DNA of 64,000 nucleotides from Bacillota bacterium (GCA_023391635.1 JAEWAQ010000038.1:57038-121037); one strand, 5' to 3'; numbered from the stretch's first letter, positions 1-9,353 are shown. Numbers and translations are program-made. Notes: a model not told the origin generated them from the sequence alone.

Positions 1-693
1 ATGACCGAGATTTTGAAGGAATTCGGTCTCGAAGTTTATGAAGCGACACAAGCTGCGGAAGCGATCCACCTGCTCGAACGCCAATCCTGCCATATGGTAT
101 TGATGGATTTGCATCTGCAGGACACGAACGGCTTGGCGCTCATGCAGCACATCCGCCTCAACGACAGATGGAACGAAATGCCGATCATCGTCATATCGGG
201 CGCGCAGGAAGAATCCATCTGGCAGCAAGCCAGACTGGCCGGAATGAGCGACCGCTTGCCCAAGCCCGTCGAACCGAATACGCTGTTCCGGCTGCTGACC
301 AAGTGGCTGCCTCCTGCCGAACATCCGGGACAGTCGGGCCGCTGGTGGACCGACACGGAATTGCTCGACATTCCGCATGCGCTGCACCGGCTCGACGGCA
401 AAACCGGGCTCTATTTACGACTATTGGAACGTTTCGCGGACGAGTATGCCAACTTGCCCGCCAGATTGCAGCAATTATGCCAGGAAGGCGATACCGATAA
501 GCTGCATCGCGTGCTCCATTCGTTTCGCGGCGCCGCCTCGCACCTGGGGGCCAATCTGATCGCTTCGGACGCTTATCTGCTGGAAGAGGCCTGTGTGCGG
601 AACGAACCGATGCAGGAACTGCTCGTCAAGCTGGATCTCGGACTGCGCCGTCTCATTCTCGCGATTCAAGACATTTTAAGACAAAAAAAGTAG
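1..693 (+). CDS. REC-HPt phosphorelay protein, 5' truncated by window edge
   Basis: The visible 230 residues start inside a receiver domain: the first beta strand and the acidic pocket that normally precede this point are missing, so the gene runs off the left edge and the ATG at position 1 is probably internal. The receiver keeps the phospho-acceptor Asp in VLMDLHL (about residue 36) and the conserved Lys in LPKPVE. The C-terminal 110 residues form a histidine phosphotransfer domain with the motif LHSFRGAASHLGA, whose His would receive the phosphate. This order is typical of the end of a hybrid histidine kinase in a multistep phosphorelay. The next gene downstream is a DNA-binding response regulator, a plausible but unproven partner. 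Confidence 0.85.
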   Translation: MTEILKEFGLEVYEATQAAEAIHLLERQSCHMVLMDLHLQDTNGLALMQHIRLNDRWNEMPIIVISGAQEESIWQQARLAGMSDRLPKPVEPNTLFRLLTKWLPPAEHPGQSGRWWTDTELLDIPHALHRLDGKTGLYLRLLERFADEYANLPARLQQLCQEGDTDKLHRVLHSFRGAASHLGANLIASDAYLLEEACVRNEPMQELLVKLDLGLRRLILAIQDILRQKK

Positions 694-723
694 TTAGACG
701 GATGCAAGTCGACAAGATATAAT
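694..723 (+). promoter_or_regulatory. Candidate sigma-A promoter for the response regulator
   Basis: TTAGAC at 694-699 and a perfect TATAAT at 718-723 are separated by 18 bases. The site sits in the gap just after the REC-HPt stop codon, upstream of the response regulator start at 790. Confidence 0.5.
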
Positions 724-789
724 AGAGTTGCAGCTATTTGTTAGCAAATTGTGAGTTTCCCAAACAATTCGACCAAGTTGGTGATCTTT

Positions 790-1497
790 TTGACGAAGAT
801 TCTCGTAGTGGAAGACGACCAGATCATCGGCGAAATGCTCACCATGTACTTAACGGAGGAACAGTTTCAAGTACAGCGCGAGAGCACAGCCAAGGACGGC
901 TTTCTTGCCGTCGAATCGTTCGATCCCGACGTCATTTTGCTCGATCTCATCCTTCCGGATTCCCAAGGCACCGATCTGTGTGCCCAATTCAGGAAGCTGA
1001 CGGACGTTCCGCTCATCGTCGTATCGATGAAGACCGCCGTGGCGGATCGCATCCAGGCTATTGACGCGGGCGCGGACGATTATTTGGTCAAGCCGTTCAG
1101 CATGCAGGAGCTTAAGGTGCGCATCGGAGCGCTGCTCAGGCGCCGCAATCATCCGGTCGACCCGTCAGGAAGACCGAGGGGCGCTATGTCGGCAGCCGCG
1201 GCCGATCCGCGCAAGGGCATCGTGCTGGAAATCGATCGCCGCACGCTCGTTCGCAACGGCGAGCCGATTGAGACGACGTTCTCCGAATACGAGATTATGA
1301 AACTGTTCATCGAGCATCCGGGCCGGGTTTATACGCGCGAAGAATTGATCAGCGCCGTCAGGGGCATCGACTCTTTCGTGAATGATCGCGCCATCGACGT
1401 CCATGTGACAAACCTGCGGCGCAAGCTGGAGGACAATCCGAAGCAGCCTCAATACATCAAGACCGTATGGGGCGTAGGCTATAAATATGTTCCATAA
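790..1497 (+). CDS. OmpR/PhoB-family response regulator
   Basis: A receiver domain (acidic pair in VVEDD, phospho-Asp in VILLDLILP, Lys in LVKPFS) is followed by a winged-helix DNA-binding domain ending in the typical VWGVGYKYVP. I chose TTG at 790 because it gives the canonical start MTKILVVEDD and has GGTGAT a few bases upstream. A GTG at 751 is also in frame but has no ribosome site and adds an atypical N-terminus. No histidine kinase is complete next to it; the upstream REC-HPt protein and the downstream GGDEF/EAL protein on the same strand may share a signalling pathway. Target genes are unknown. Confidence 0.88.
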   Translation: MTKILVVEDDQIIGEMLTMYLTEEQFQVQRESTAKDGFLAVESFDPDVILLDLILPDSQGTDLCAQFRKLTDVPLIVVSMKTAVADRIQAIDAGADDYLVKPFSMQELKVRIGALLRRRNHPVDPSGRPRGAMSAAAADPRKGIVLEIDRRTLVRNGEPIETTFSEYEIMKLFIEHPGRVYTREELISAVRGIDSFVNDRAIDVHVTNLRRKLEDNPKQPQYIKTVWGVGYKYVP

Positions 1498-1593
1498 TGA
1501 CAGCTGAGCCCTCTCTTAACATCTCACCGCAAACTTTCTAAATCTTTGTCAAGTAAACTCACGGTGAACCACTGTGGAGGGACTACATACACC

Positions 1594-3480
1594 ATGATCC
1601 ACTTGCCTAATCTGCTGCAGAATTTCGTAAACATACTTGTCTTCATTATGATAGCAAACCGTATTTACGGATGGACCCTGCATTGGAACGAACCCGCAAG
1701 ACGCATCGTCATCGGGGCGATGTTCGGCATCGCGGGGCTGCTCTCGATGCAGATGCCGATCCAGGCGGGCGACGGGATTACCGTCGATTTGAAGGGCGTG
1801 CTGGCCGGTTTGTCCGGCTTGATGGGCGGATCCTTATCCGCCTTTATTGCTGTTCTTCTGATCGGCGGTTATCGGATTTACCTGGGTGGAGCCGGCATGC
1901 TGCCCGGCTTGATCTGCATTGTATTGGTCGCGGGCATCGGCGCGCTTCTGCGACTTCAATATATGAAGCAGTCGTTGCCGCTTCGCCGGATCTGGTGGGC
2001 GCCCGTCTTGTTCGGCTGGATGATCGCGGTCATGCAATTGACGCTTACATCCATGTTCCCGGCTGAAGTCCGCAATGAGCTGCTGCAGCAATTTACCATT
2101 CCGCTCTTGCTTGTCTATCCCTCCGCTTGCCTTATCCTCCATTATTTCCTGACAATCGAATGGGTGAAACTGACGAATGCCCAGCTCGACCGCGTGACCG
2201 GACTGCCGACATCGGACTTCTTGAAGAAGCGATGGCAGCAAACGATCGCGCGTCGGAAGCCTTTCGCTCTCGTCATCCTGAATGTGGAGCGGCTGCGCAC
2301 CGTGAACGATATGCACGGCGTGCATGCGGCCAATGAGCTGCTGAAGGAATGCGGCAACCGGCTTCGGCAGAACGTCCCTGCCGGCACCACGATCTGCCGC
2401 TACAATGGACGCGATTTCGCAGTGACCCTCCCGCACTACGACATGCTTCAAGCGTTGATCTGGCTTGTCGACACGAAGAAGCTGCTGTCCGCTCCCTATC
2501 CGGTGCAAGGCAATCTATGTCTTGTTTCGTTCAGCTCCGGCCTGGCCGTATACGAGGGCGATGAAGCGACCTTGGACGAACTGTGCCTGAAAGCCGATAC
2601 GGCATTGCGCTATGCGATGGACAACGGCCTGGATCAGACCGTTCCTTACGAGGATCGCCTGACAGAGCAGCTGCGCTACCGGACCAGTCTCGAGAAAGAT
2701 CTTGGCTTTGCGCTGGAACGCGACCAATTCCAACTGCATTATCAACCTCAATACGAACTGGAGACCGGAAGGCTGCGCGGCTTCGAGGCGCTGATTCGCT
2801 GGAATCATCCCGACTGGGGAGCAATCTCCCCCGCCGAATTCATTCCGCTCGCGGAGGAGTCGCGGCTGATTATCCCGATCGGCGAATGGGTGCTGAAAAC
2901 CGCGTGCTCCATGGCGATGCGGATGAACTTGAACGACACGGGCACGACGATCGCGGTCAACGTCTCCGCGGTGCAATTGCTCGAGCCCGATTTTCCCGAC
3001 CGCGTCCACGAGATTCTGCAGATCACCGGCCTGCGCGGTGAACGTCTGGAGCTCGAACTGACCGAGAGCACGCTCGTCCAATCGTTCGAGCAGGCTTCCA
3101 AGCAGCTGCTTCGCATCAAGCAATGGGGCATTCGGCTGGCGCTCGACGACTTCGGCGTCGGCTACTCCTCGCTCAGCTATTTGCGCCGCATGCCGTTCGA
3201 CCTGATCAAGATCGACCGCAGCTTCATCGAGGATATCGGCCGCAGCCACGACGACCGCATGACCAAGTCGCTCATCGACTGGGTGAAGGAGCTGCGTTAC
3301 GGCATTTTGGCGGAAGGACTGGAGTCGCATGACCAACTGTATTGGCTGAAGCAGTGGAAGTGCGATTTCGCGCAAGGCTATCTGTTCAGCAGGCCGATTC
3401 CCGAGCCTGACCTGCAGAGGCAGCTGCGCTCCACGATCTCGATCGCGCCGACCGGACTATCACCGGGAACGCCGTCATGA
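1594..3480 (+). CDS. Membrane cyclic-di-GMP phosphodiesterase with degenerate GGDEF domain
   Basis: The protein begins with about six hydrophobic segments resembling the 5TMR-LYT sensor module (residues 1-180), followed by a GGDEF-like domain and a full EAL domain. The diguanylate cyclase signature is degraded to NGRDF, so synthesis is unlikely. The EAL domain keeps EAL in GFEALIRWNHP, the NVSA, ELTES, LALDDFGVGYSSL, IKIDRSF and AEGLES motifs and so should hydrolyse cyclic di-GMP; the GGDEF half may bind GTP as a regulatory site. The start is ATG 1594, preceded by GTGGAGG; an upstream in-frame TTG at 1546 is less likely. The stop overlaps the convergent gene by six bases. Confidence 0.88.
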   Translation: MIHLPNLLQNFVNILVFIMIANRIYGWTLHWNEPARRIVIGAMFGIAGLLSMQMPIQAGDGITVDLKGVLAGLSGLMGGSLSAFIAVLLIGGYRIYLGGAGMLPGLICIVLVAGIGALLRLQYMKQSLPLRRIWWAPVLFGWMIAVMQLTLTSMFPAEVRNELLQQFTIPLLLVYPSACLILHYFLTIEWVKLTNAQLDRVTGLPTSDFLKKRWQQTIARRKPFALVILNVERLRTVNDMHGVHAANELLKECGNRLRQNVPAGTTICRYNGRDFAVTLPHYDMLQALIWLVDTKKLLSAPYPVQGNLCLVSFSSGLAVYEGDEATLDELCLKADTALRYAMDNGLDQTVPYEDRLTEQLRYRTSLEKDLGFALERDQFQLHYQPQYELETGRLRGFEALIRWNHPDWGAISPAEFIPLAEESRLIIPIGEWVLKTACSMAMRMNLNDTGTTIAVNVSAVQLLEPDFPDRVHEILQITGLRGERLELELTESTLVQSFEQASKQLLRIKQWGIRLALDDFGVGYSSLSYLRRMPFDLIKIDRSFIEDIGRSHDDRMTKSLIDWVKELRYGILAEGLESHDQLYWLKQWKCDFAQGYLFSRPIPEPDLQRQLRSTISIAPTGLSPGTPS

Positions 3481-4008
3481 CCACCCCTTACGATCGCGCA
3501 GCGACGTGATGTGCGCGACGTGATGCCGTCCATGCCAGGCGTACAACCCGAGCGTGCGGTCAAGGCGCGACGAACGCGAAGCTTCCGGGTAACGGTACGT
3601 TCTCGCGAAGTCCGCATCGTTCATCGCGCGCAGGAGCAGCGACCAGCGGGCATGCAGCCCGCTTACTTGTTCAACGGCCAGCGAGACGGGCGCCCTGTCG
3701 GAATCGGCCAGCTTCGCCCACGCGTCTTCATCGTAAGTCTTGATGACCGGATCCTCTTCGGTCAAAGCCAGCTTGAAACGCATCATGCAATTCATGTGGC
3801 TGTCCGTCAGATGATGCGCGACTTGCCTGACGGTCCAACCCCCTTCCCGGTACGGCGTATCGAGCTGCTCGTCCGTCAATCCGTCCAGCGCCGCCGCCAG
3901 TTGCCCCGGCAGAAGTTCGATGTCGCGAATCCAGGCTTCTCTCTGTTCAGGCGCGATCTCGCCCTCTTGTACGAATTTCCCGATCGGATAACGCAGATCT
4001 TGCGTCAT
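3475..4008 (-). CDS. yfiT: DinB-superfamily YfiT-like protein (putative bacillithiol transferase)
   Basis: This 177-residue four-helix-bundle protein closely matches Bacillus subtilis YfiT: it shares the opening LRYPIGKF, the block TPYREGGWTVRQVAHHL and the C-terminal LYAWHGRHHVAHIT. Histidines in the last two blocks are the metal ligands of the family. YfiT relatives were first described as metal-dependent hydrolases and later shown to include bacillithiol S-transferases that conjugate electrophiles; the substrate here is unknown. The ATG overlaps the hisC stop by four bases, so the two are translated as one unit, although no metabolic link is obvious. Confidence 0.88.
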   Translation of the reverse strand: MTQDLRYPIGKFVQEGEIAPEQREAWIRDIELLPGQLAAALDGLTDEQLDTPYREGGWTVRQVAHHLTDSHMNCMMRFKLALTEEDPVIKTYDEDAWAKLADSDRAPVSLAVEQVSGLHARWSLLLRAMNDADFARTYRYPEASRSSRLDRTLGLYAWHGRHHVAHITSLRDRKGWS

Positions 4009-5066
4009 GCGAGAATCTCCTCCACTCTGTTCAAGAATAAGTCCATCTCTTCATCGGTACCGATGCTGATGCGCAGGAAGTTGTCGATCCGCGGCTGCTT
4101 GAAATAGCGCACGAGCACACCCCTTCGCTTCAACTCCAGGAACAGAGGCTCGGCCCGATGAATCGGATGGGACGCGAACACGAAGTTCGCTGACGAATCG
4201 ATCACCCGGAAGCCCAAGTTCCGCAGACCTGCAACCGTCCGTTCTCTTGTAGCGATCACTTTGCGGGTCGTTTCCTGGAAGTAGGCGGTATCCTCGAACG
4301 CTGCCGTAGCGCCTGCTAGCGCCAGGCGGTCGACGGTGTAGGAATTGAACGAGTTTTTTACCCTGTTCAGTCCGTCGATCAGGTCGGGATGCCCGATGGC
4401 GACCCCTACCCGCAAGCCCGCAAGCGAACGCGACTTCGATAGCGTGTGGACGACCAGCAGGTTCGGGTGATCGTTCACGAGCCGCACAGCCGAGCTTCCG
4501 CCGAAATCGATGTAAGCCTCATCCAGGATGACGACACGGCCAGCATGGCGAGTCGCCAAGGCAGCCAGCTCGTCCGTGTCGACGTAGCGGCCGGTCGGCG
4601 CGTTCGGATTCGGCAGTACGATGCCCCCGCTCTCCCCCTCGAATCCGTGAAGCGGTACGCGAAATTCCTCGTCGAGCGGCACGGTTTCATAGGGGATCCG
4701 ATACAAGGCCGAATAAACTTTATAGAAACTGTACGTGATGTCCGGGAACCGGATAGCGGGGCCGTCGGGCGAGAAGAAGGCGGCGAAGGCGAACCCGAGA
4801 ATTTCATCCGATCCGTTGCCGATGAAGATTTGGCTTGGGTGTACGCCGTAGTAGTCGGCCGCCTTCTCGGCCAAGCCGCTGCAGGTCGGGTCCGGATACA
4901 GGCGTAAGTCCGCGTTCGCGGCATCCCGGATTGCCGCGATCACGCGCGGCGACGGCGGGTACGGGTTCTCGTTCGTGTTCAGCTTGACGTAGGATTGATC
5001 TTTCGGCTGTTCTCCCGGCACATAGGGAACCAGCGATGCGGCCAGCGGGCTCAAGTAGGGATTCAT
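4005..5066 (-). CDS. hisC: Histidinol-phosphate aminotransferase
   Basis: A fold-type I PLP aminotransferase of 353 residues, the normal HisC length. It shows KLNTNENPYPPSP near the N-terminus, NPNAPTG, VILDEAYIDFGG and the PLP-lysine motif TLSKSRSLAGLRVG. HisC transfers the amino group from glutamate to imidazole acetol phosphate in histidine synthesis, and in Bacilli it can also serve tyrosine and phenylalanine synthesis. It stands apart from other his genes and is followed directly by yfiT. The gene diverges from ykpA with a 160-base gap. Specificity within the HisC/Cobc-type family is inferred from overall similarity. Confidence 0.9.
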   Translation of the reverse strand: MNPYLSPLAASLVPYVPGEQPKDQSYVKLNTNENPYPPSPRVIAAIRDAANADLRLYPDPTCSGLAEKAADYYGVHPSQIFIGNGSDEILGFAFAAFFSPDGPAIRFPDITYSFYKVYSALYRIPYETVPLDEEFRVPLHGFEGESGGIVLPNPNAPTGRYVDTDELAALATRHAGRVVILDEAYIDFGGSSAVRLVNDHPNLLVVHTLSKSRSLAGLRVGVAIGHPDLIDGLNRVKNSFNSYTVDRLALAGATAAFEDTAYFQETTRKVIATRERTVAGLRNLGFRVIDSSANFVFASHPIHRAEPLFLELKRRGVLVRYFKQPRIDNFLRISIGTDEEMDLFLNRVEEILA

Positions 5067-5229
5067 GGACAGTCTCCTTCAACAAAGTTCATTCCATCTA
5101 TTATACGCCTGAGCGATCCCGATGGAAAAGTACGATATCATCATTCCCTTTTGGCGCCTTGCCAGATATAATAGGACATGTTGCGTGCAGCGACAGAACC
5201 CATACTAACTCAGATATAGGTGTACTTAC

Positions 5230-6786
5230 ATGAGCATTTTGACTGTTACGAATCTTACGCATGGCTTCGGCGACCGGGCCATCTTCCAGGACGTGTCGTT
5301 TCGGCTGCTGAAGGGCGAGCACGTCGGCCTGATCGGCGCTAACGGAGAAGGCAAGTCCACCTTCATGAGCATCATTACGGGAAGTCTGGAGCCTGACGCC
5401 GGCACAGTCGAATGGGCGAAGAAGTCCCGTGTCGGCTATCTCGACCAGCATTCCGTGCTGCAGCGCGGCATGACGATCCGCGATGCGCTGAAGAGCGCGT
5501 TCCGCTACTTGACCGATATGGAAGCCGAAATGAACGAGATGTATGCCCGCATGGGAGACGTTTCTCCAGAGGAGCTGGAGCGGCTGCTGGAGGAAGTCGG
5601 CACGATCCAGGATCTCTTGACGATGGGCGATTTCTATCTGATCGACGCCAAGGTCGAAGAAGTGGCGCGCGGGCTCGGACTCGGCGACATCGGCCTGGAG
5701 CGCGACGTGAACGATCTGAGCGGCGGCCAGCGGACGAAGGTGCTGCTTGCCAAGCTTCTGCTCGAGAAACCCGACATTCTGCTGCTCGACGAGCCGACCA
5801 ACTACTTGGACGAGCAGCATATCGAGTGGCTGAAGCGATATTTGCAAGCGTACGATAACGCCTTCATCCTGGTGTCGCACGATATCCCGTTCCTGAACAG
5901 CGTCGTCAACCTGATCTACCACGTGGAAAATTTGGAGTTGCACCGCTATGTCGGGGACTATGAGACATTCCGGCAGCAGCACGAGGCGAAGAAGCAGCAG
6001 CTCGAATCCGCCTACAAGCGGCAGCAGCAGGAAATCGCAGATTTGAAGGATTTCGTCGCCCGCAACAAGGCGCGCGTCTCGACTCGCAATATGGCGATGT
6101 CGCGCCAGAAGAAGCTCGACAGCATGGAGCTGATCGAGCTGGCGAAGGAGAAGCCGAAGCCGGTGTTCGCCTTCAAGGAAGCCCGTGCGTCCGGCCGCAC
6201 CTTGTTCGAGGCGAAGCAATTGGTCATCGGTTACGACGAGCCGCTCTCCCGCCCGCTCGACTTGCTTATGGAGCGCGGCCAGAAGATCGCGCTCGTCGGC
6301 GCGAACGGGATCGGCAAGACGACGCTGCTCCGCAGCTTGCTGGGAGACATCCCCGCTCTGTCCGGCAGCGTCATTCGCGGCGAGAACCAGCTGATCGGCT
6401 ATTTCGAGCAGGAAGTGAAGCATGAGGCGGACGAGACCTGCATCGAATCGGTGTGGAAGGCGTTTCCCTCCTTTTCGCAATTCGAGGTTCGCGCTGCTCT
6501 CGCCAAATGCGGCCTCACGACGAAGCATATCGAGAGCAAGATCGCCGTGCTGAGCGGCGGCGAGAAAGCCAAAGTCAGGCTGTGCAAGCTGATCAACCGG
6601 GAGACGAACATCCTCGTGCTTGACGAACCGACCAACCATCTGGACGTCGATGCCAAGGACGAATTGAAGCGGGCGCTTCAAGCCTACAAAGGCAGTATAC
6701 TCCTCATCAGCCACGAGCCCGAATTTTACCGCGAAATTGCTGCAGAAATATGGAACTGCGAGGCATGGACGACGAAAGTCATCTGA
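5230..6786 (+). CDS. ykpA: ABC-F family ATPase YkpA
   Basis: This soluble protein of 518 residues has two ABC ATPase domains joined by a charged linker. Walker A motifs are GANGEGKST and GANGIGKTT, signatures are LSGGQRTK and LSGGEKAK, and Walker B motifs end in LLLDEPTNYLD and LVLDEPTNHLD. It can be aligned almost line by line with B. subtilis YkpA, a YbiT-type ABC-F protein. ABC-F proteins act on the ribosome rather than in the membrane, but the role of this subgroup is poorly known. No membrane partner is present. A TATAAT at 5167-5172 is a candidate -10, and AGGTG precedes the ATG. Confidence 0.93.
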   Translation: MSILTVTNLTHGFGDRAIFQDVSFRLLKGEHVGLIGANGEGKSTFMSIITGSLEPDAGTVEWAKKSRVGYLDQHSVLQRGMTIRDALKSAFRYLTDMEAEMNEMYARMGDVSPEELERLLEEVGTIQDLLTMGDFYLIDAKVEEVARGLGLGDIGLERDVNDLSGGQRTKVLLAKLLLEKPDILLLDEPTNYLDEQHIEWLKRYLQAYDNAFILVSHDIPFLNSVVNLIYHVENLELHRYVGDYETFRQQHEAKKQQLESAYKRQQQEIADLKDFVARNKARVSTRNMAMSRQKKLDSMELIELAKEKPKPVFAFKEARASGRTLFEAKQLVIGYDEPLSRPLDLLMERGQKIALVGANGIGKTTLLRSLLGDIPALSGSVIRGENQLIGYFEQEVKHEADETCIESVWKAFPSFSQFEVRAALAKCGLTTKHIESKIAVLSGGEKAKVRLCKLINRETNILVLDEPTNHLDVDAKDELKRALQAYKGSILLISHEPEFYREIAAEIWNCEAWTTKVI

Positions 6787-6827
6787 CCGATCGGCACTAC
6801 AAATATGACATAGACAAGGTGATCATC

Positions 6828-7838
6828 ATGATTCAGCTTACCGAGAAGCGCCAACAGCAGCTCGATTACATTGGCATTACCGAGCAAGACCTTGCCCTGC
6901 TCCATCGCCATCTCGATACGTTCAGTCATATCGTAAACGATCTGGTCGACGAGCTGTACAACCGGATTATGGAGCGGCCCGAATTGCGACGGATCATCGA
7001 AGCGCACAGCACGGTCGATCGTCTCAAGGAGACGCAGAGATGGTATTTCCAATCGCTCGCATCCGGCGTGATCGACGAAGAATACGTCGAGAGGCGGATA
7101 TTCGTCGGCAAGATTCATTCCCGGATCGGCTTGTCCACGCAATGGTATTTGGGTACGTACATGCTGTATTTGGATTTGGCAACCTATCATTTCAAGAACG
7201 AGCTGCCGGACGTCTGGCTGAACCTCATCCACTCGCTGACGAAGATGTTCAACTTCGATTCCCAGCTCGTGCTGGAAGCCTATGAGCAAGATGAGAAAGC
7301 GAAGCTGCAAAAGCTCGCCGACGACCAGGGACGCCTTCTGGTCGGCGTGAACGCCGCCGTCCAGGAGCTGGCGTCCATGATGGTGGAACTGAGCAGCAGC
7401 AGCGAATCCGTGGCGGAGTCGGCGATGCACGCAGCGGAGTCGCAAGAGAAATCGCATCAGATGGTGAAAGAATTGGCGGAGGAAATCAAGCAAATCCGGC
7501 ATATGGGCAGTTTGATTCAGGAAATATCGGACCAATCCCACTTGCTCGGATTGAACGCGGCGATCGAAGCCGCCCGCGCCGGAGAAGCCGGCCGCGGATT
7601 CGAAGTGGTCGCCGGCGAAATCCGCAAGCTGGCCGAAGGCTCCAAAGGCGCGTTGAAGCAAATCCAGGATAAGCTGACGACGATCACTTCCGTATTGAAG
7701 CAAGTGTCTGCAGAATCGACACAGACGACGGCCCAGGTGCAGGCACAAGCCGCCAGCTCGCAAGAGCTGTCTTCCTTCGTGCAGATGATCGAGAAGGTCA
7801 CGGAAGATCTGGAGCAATTGCAGGAGAAGAGCAACTGA
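6828..7838 (+). CDS. hemAT: HemAT-type globin-coupled aerotaxis transducer
   Basis: Residues 1-170 form a globin-coupled sensor with the heme-proximal His in GKIHSRIGL (about residue 97), followed by a cytoplasmic methyl-accepting signalling domain with the hairpin core LLGLNAAIEAARAGEAGRGF. There is no transmembrane segment, as in B. subtilis HemAT, which binds oxygen and signals through CheA for aerotaxis. The signalling part is shorter than in classic transducers (336 residues in total), so it may form mixed arrays or serve another output. ATG 6828 was chosen because AAGGTGAT lies four bases upstream; longer in-frame starts overlap ykpA. No chemotaxis genes are in the window. Confidence 0.9.
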   Translation: MIQLTEKRQQQLDYIGITEQDLALLHRHLDTFSHIVNDLVDELYNRIMERPELRRIIEAHSTVDRLKETQRWYFQSLASGVIDEEYVERRIFVGKIHSRIGLSTQWYLGTYMLYLDLATYHFKNELPDVWLNLIHSLTKMFNFDSQLVLEAYEQDEKAKLQKLADDQGRLLVGVNAAVQELASMMVELSSSSESVAESAMHAAESQEKSHQMVKELAEEIKQIRHMGSLIQEISDQSHLLGLNAAIEAARAGEAGRGFEVVAGEIRKLAEGSKGALKQIQDKLTTITSVLKQVSAESTQTTAQVQAQAASSQELSSFVQMIEKVTEDLEQLQEKSN

Positions 7839-7860
7839 TTATAGGATTTTGAACACAATC

Positions 7861-7897
7861 GACTGTCTTCTGAACGATAATCGATCAGAAGACAGTC
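7861..7897. repeat. 13-bp perfect inverted repeat
   Basis: GACTGTCTTCTGA at 7861-7873 is the exact reverse complement of the arm at 7885-7897, with an 11-base loop. Neither strand has a following T-run, so it is not a standard terminator. It lies between the convergent hemAT and metallophosphoesterase genes. The rest of the 250-base gap contains a minus-strand terminator near 8022-8053 and no convincing gene. Confidence 0.7.
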
Positions 7898-8021
7898 TTC
7901 GAAATCGTTCTTATCGAGCACCCCACCAACAAGGCGTTTCCGTTCATTTATTCGGCCTTCTCCGCCTCCTTGAAATAATGCGCCGCGCTGGCCTTGATTA
8001 TGGAACCACCTATCGTCAAAC

Positions 8022-8053
8022 AAAAAAGACAAGCTTCCAAAAAAGCCTGTCTT
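8022..8053 (-). terminator. Intrinsic terminator of the metallophosphoesterase gene
   Basis: On the minus strand an 11-bp stem with one mismatch (arms 8043-8053 and 8026-8036) is followed by a run of T. It lies about 40 bases past the stop codon of the metallophosphoesterase. Confidence 0.75.
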
Positions 8054-8090
8054 CTTGCGCTTGTACGATTGAGTTTTGTTCAACAAACGG

Positions 8091-9296
8091 TTAACCAACT
8101 GCGCTCGGTTCCTGACGTTCAGCTTCCGGTATATCGCGGATAGATGCTTGGCTGTTGAACGTCATCTCGACCAGCACGATTTCCGAACGGCTGGCGATGC
8201 GGATCGGCGGCCCCCAGGAGCCGAAGCCCGACGACACCGCCACATGCATGACGCCTTTGCGCACGTAGCCCCAATCCAGCTCAAACAGCCGCTTCGTCAC
8301 CCAATGATTAGGCGCGAATTGTCCCCGATGCGTATGTCCGCACAACAGCAGGTCCACCCCGGCTTCCATAGCTTTGGCGAACTGATACGGCTGGTGATCC
8401 ATCAGGATGATCGGCTTGTCCCGATCGACGCCATCCAGCAGTGTCTCCACATCGAGGCGTCCTCCAGCGTCCATCGACTCCGCCGTCCGATCCTTGCGGC
8501 CGGCTACGGCTACGGCGCCATCCGCGATCTCCACGACCTCGTCCCGCAGGACGGGAATCCCGATCTCCCGCATCCGGTCGACATATTCCTCGATATGTCC
8601 GCCGTAATATTCGTGGTTGCCGAGCACGGCATAGACTCCGTATCGCGCCTGCAGCCGCTGCAGCAGTTCGCTCATGCGATGACGCACGAACGGCTCGATG
8701 CTGTCGTCGATCACGTCACCCGGCAGCAAGATCACGTCCGGCTTCAACGCATCCATCATCGCGATCAGGCGCCGCAAATGCCGCTTGCCGACGACATTGC
8801 CCAGATGAATATCCGATACCGCCGCGATACGGAGCTTGTCCAGGCCGTTCGCCCGCTTGTCTACCTGCACGGGATAGGTGCGCACGACCGGAGACCAGGC
8901 GTTGCGCGAACCCCACAGCAGCACAATGACGATCGCGCAGACCGCAATCCAACCCGCGTATAGCGTGTAATTTTCCGGCTTGTCCCCCGCCAGATCCCAA
9001 ATCCAGCCGATCAGGGAAGCCGGTATGGCGATAAGCAGCGCGAATTCCATGACTGCGAAGTAATACGAGCCGATGACCTTGAGCAGTCGGCCGACCGGAC
9101 GGACCGCTCCCGGCAGCTTCACGCGACCGAGCAAATAGGAGAAGGCGATGAGCGCGAACACCAGCCCATATGCGACGGGCGACAATGACGGCGCCACCCG
9201 CTTCGCGAACAACCATCCTTGCCAGCCCACGAATCCGTTAATGACAGCATATACGAACAAGAACATCGCAAATCCAACCCACATGCGTCCCTTCAT
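8091..9296 (-). CDS. Membrane-anchored calcineurin-like metallophosphoesterase
   Basis: About four hydrophobic segments (residues 5-150) are followed by a calcineurin-like phosphoesterase domain with all metal-binding blocks: SDIHLGN, LLPGDVIDD, GNHEYYGG, MDHQPY and CGHTHRGQ. The layout matches YkuE/YaeI-type enzymes, some of which act on lipid substrates in the membrane; the substrate here cannot be predicted. The ATG is preceded by CGAGGAGAC. Upstream, a minus-strand TATAAT near 9337-9342 could be its own -10, so it need not depend on the sigma-factor gene before it. A terminator follows at 8022-8053. Confidence 0.87.
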   Translation of the reverse strand: MKGRMWVGFAMFLFVYAVINGFVGWQGWLFAKRVAPSLSPVAYGLVFALIAFSYLLGRVKLPGAVRPVGRLLKVIGSYYFAVMEFALLIAIPASLIGWIWDLAGDKPENYTLYAGWIAVCAIVIVLLWGSRNAWSPVVRTYPVQVDKRANGLDKLRIAAVSDIHLGNVVGKRHLRRLIAMMDALKPDVILLPGDVIDDSIEPFVRHRMSELLQRLQARYGVYAVLGNHEYYGGHIEEYVDRMREIGIPVLRDEVVEIADGAVAVAGRKDRTAESMDAGGRLDVETLLDGVDRDKPIILMDHQPYQFAKAMEAGVDLLLCGHTHRGQFAPNHWVTKRLFELDWGYVRKGVMHVAVSSGFGSWGPPIRIASRSEIVLVEMTFNSQASIRDIPEAERQEPSAVG

Positions 9297-9353
9297 GCAT
9301 CCGTCTCCTCGAGGCTCACCGCCATATATGAAACCGTGTAAATTATACCACAG

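Noticed and set aside
5101..6714. 537-codon minus-strand frame opposite ykpA
   Set aside because: The sense strand encodes a complete ABC-F protein; the antisense product is a Leu/Gln-rich shadow.
7907..7969. 20-codon minus-strand frame MNGNALLVGC...
   Set aside because: No ribosome site at suitable distance and overlaps the inverted repeat; too weak to call.
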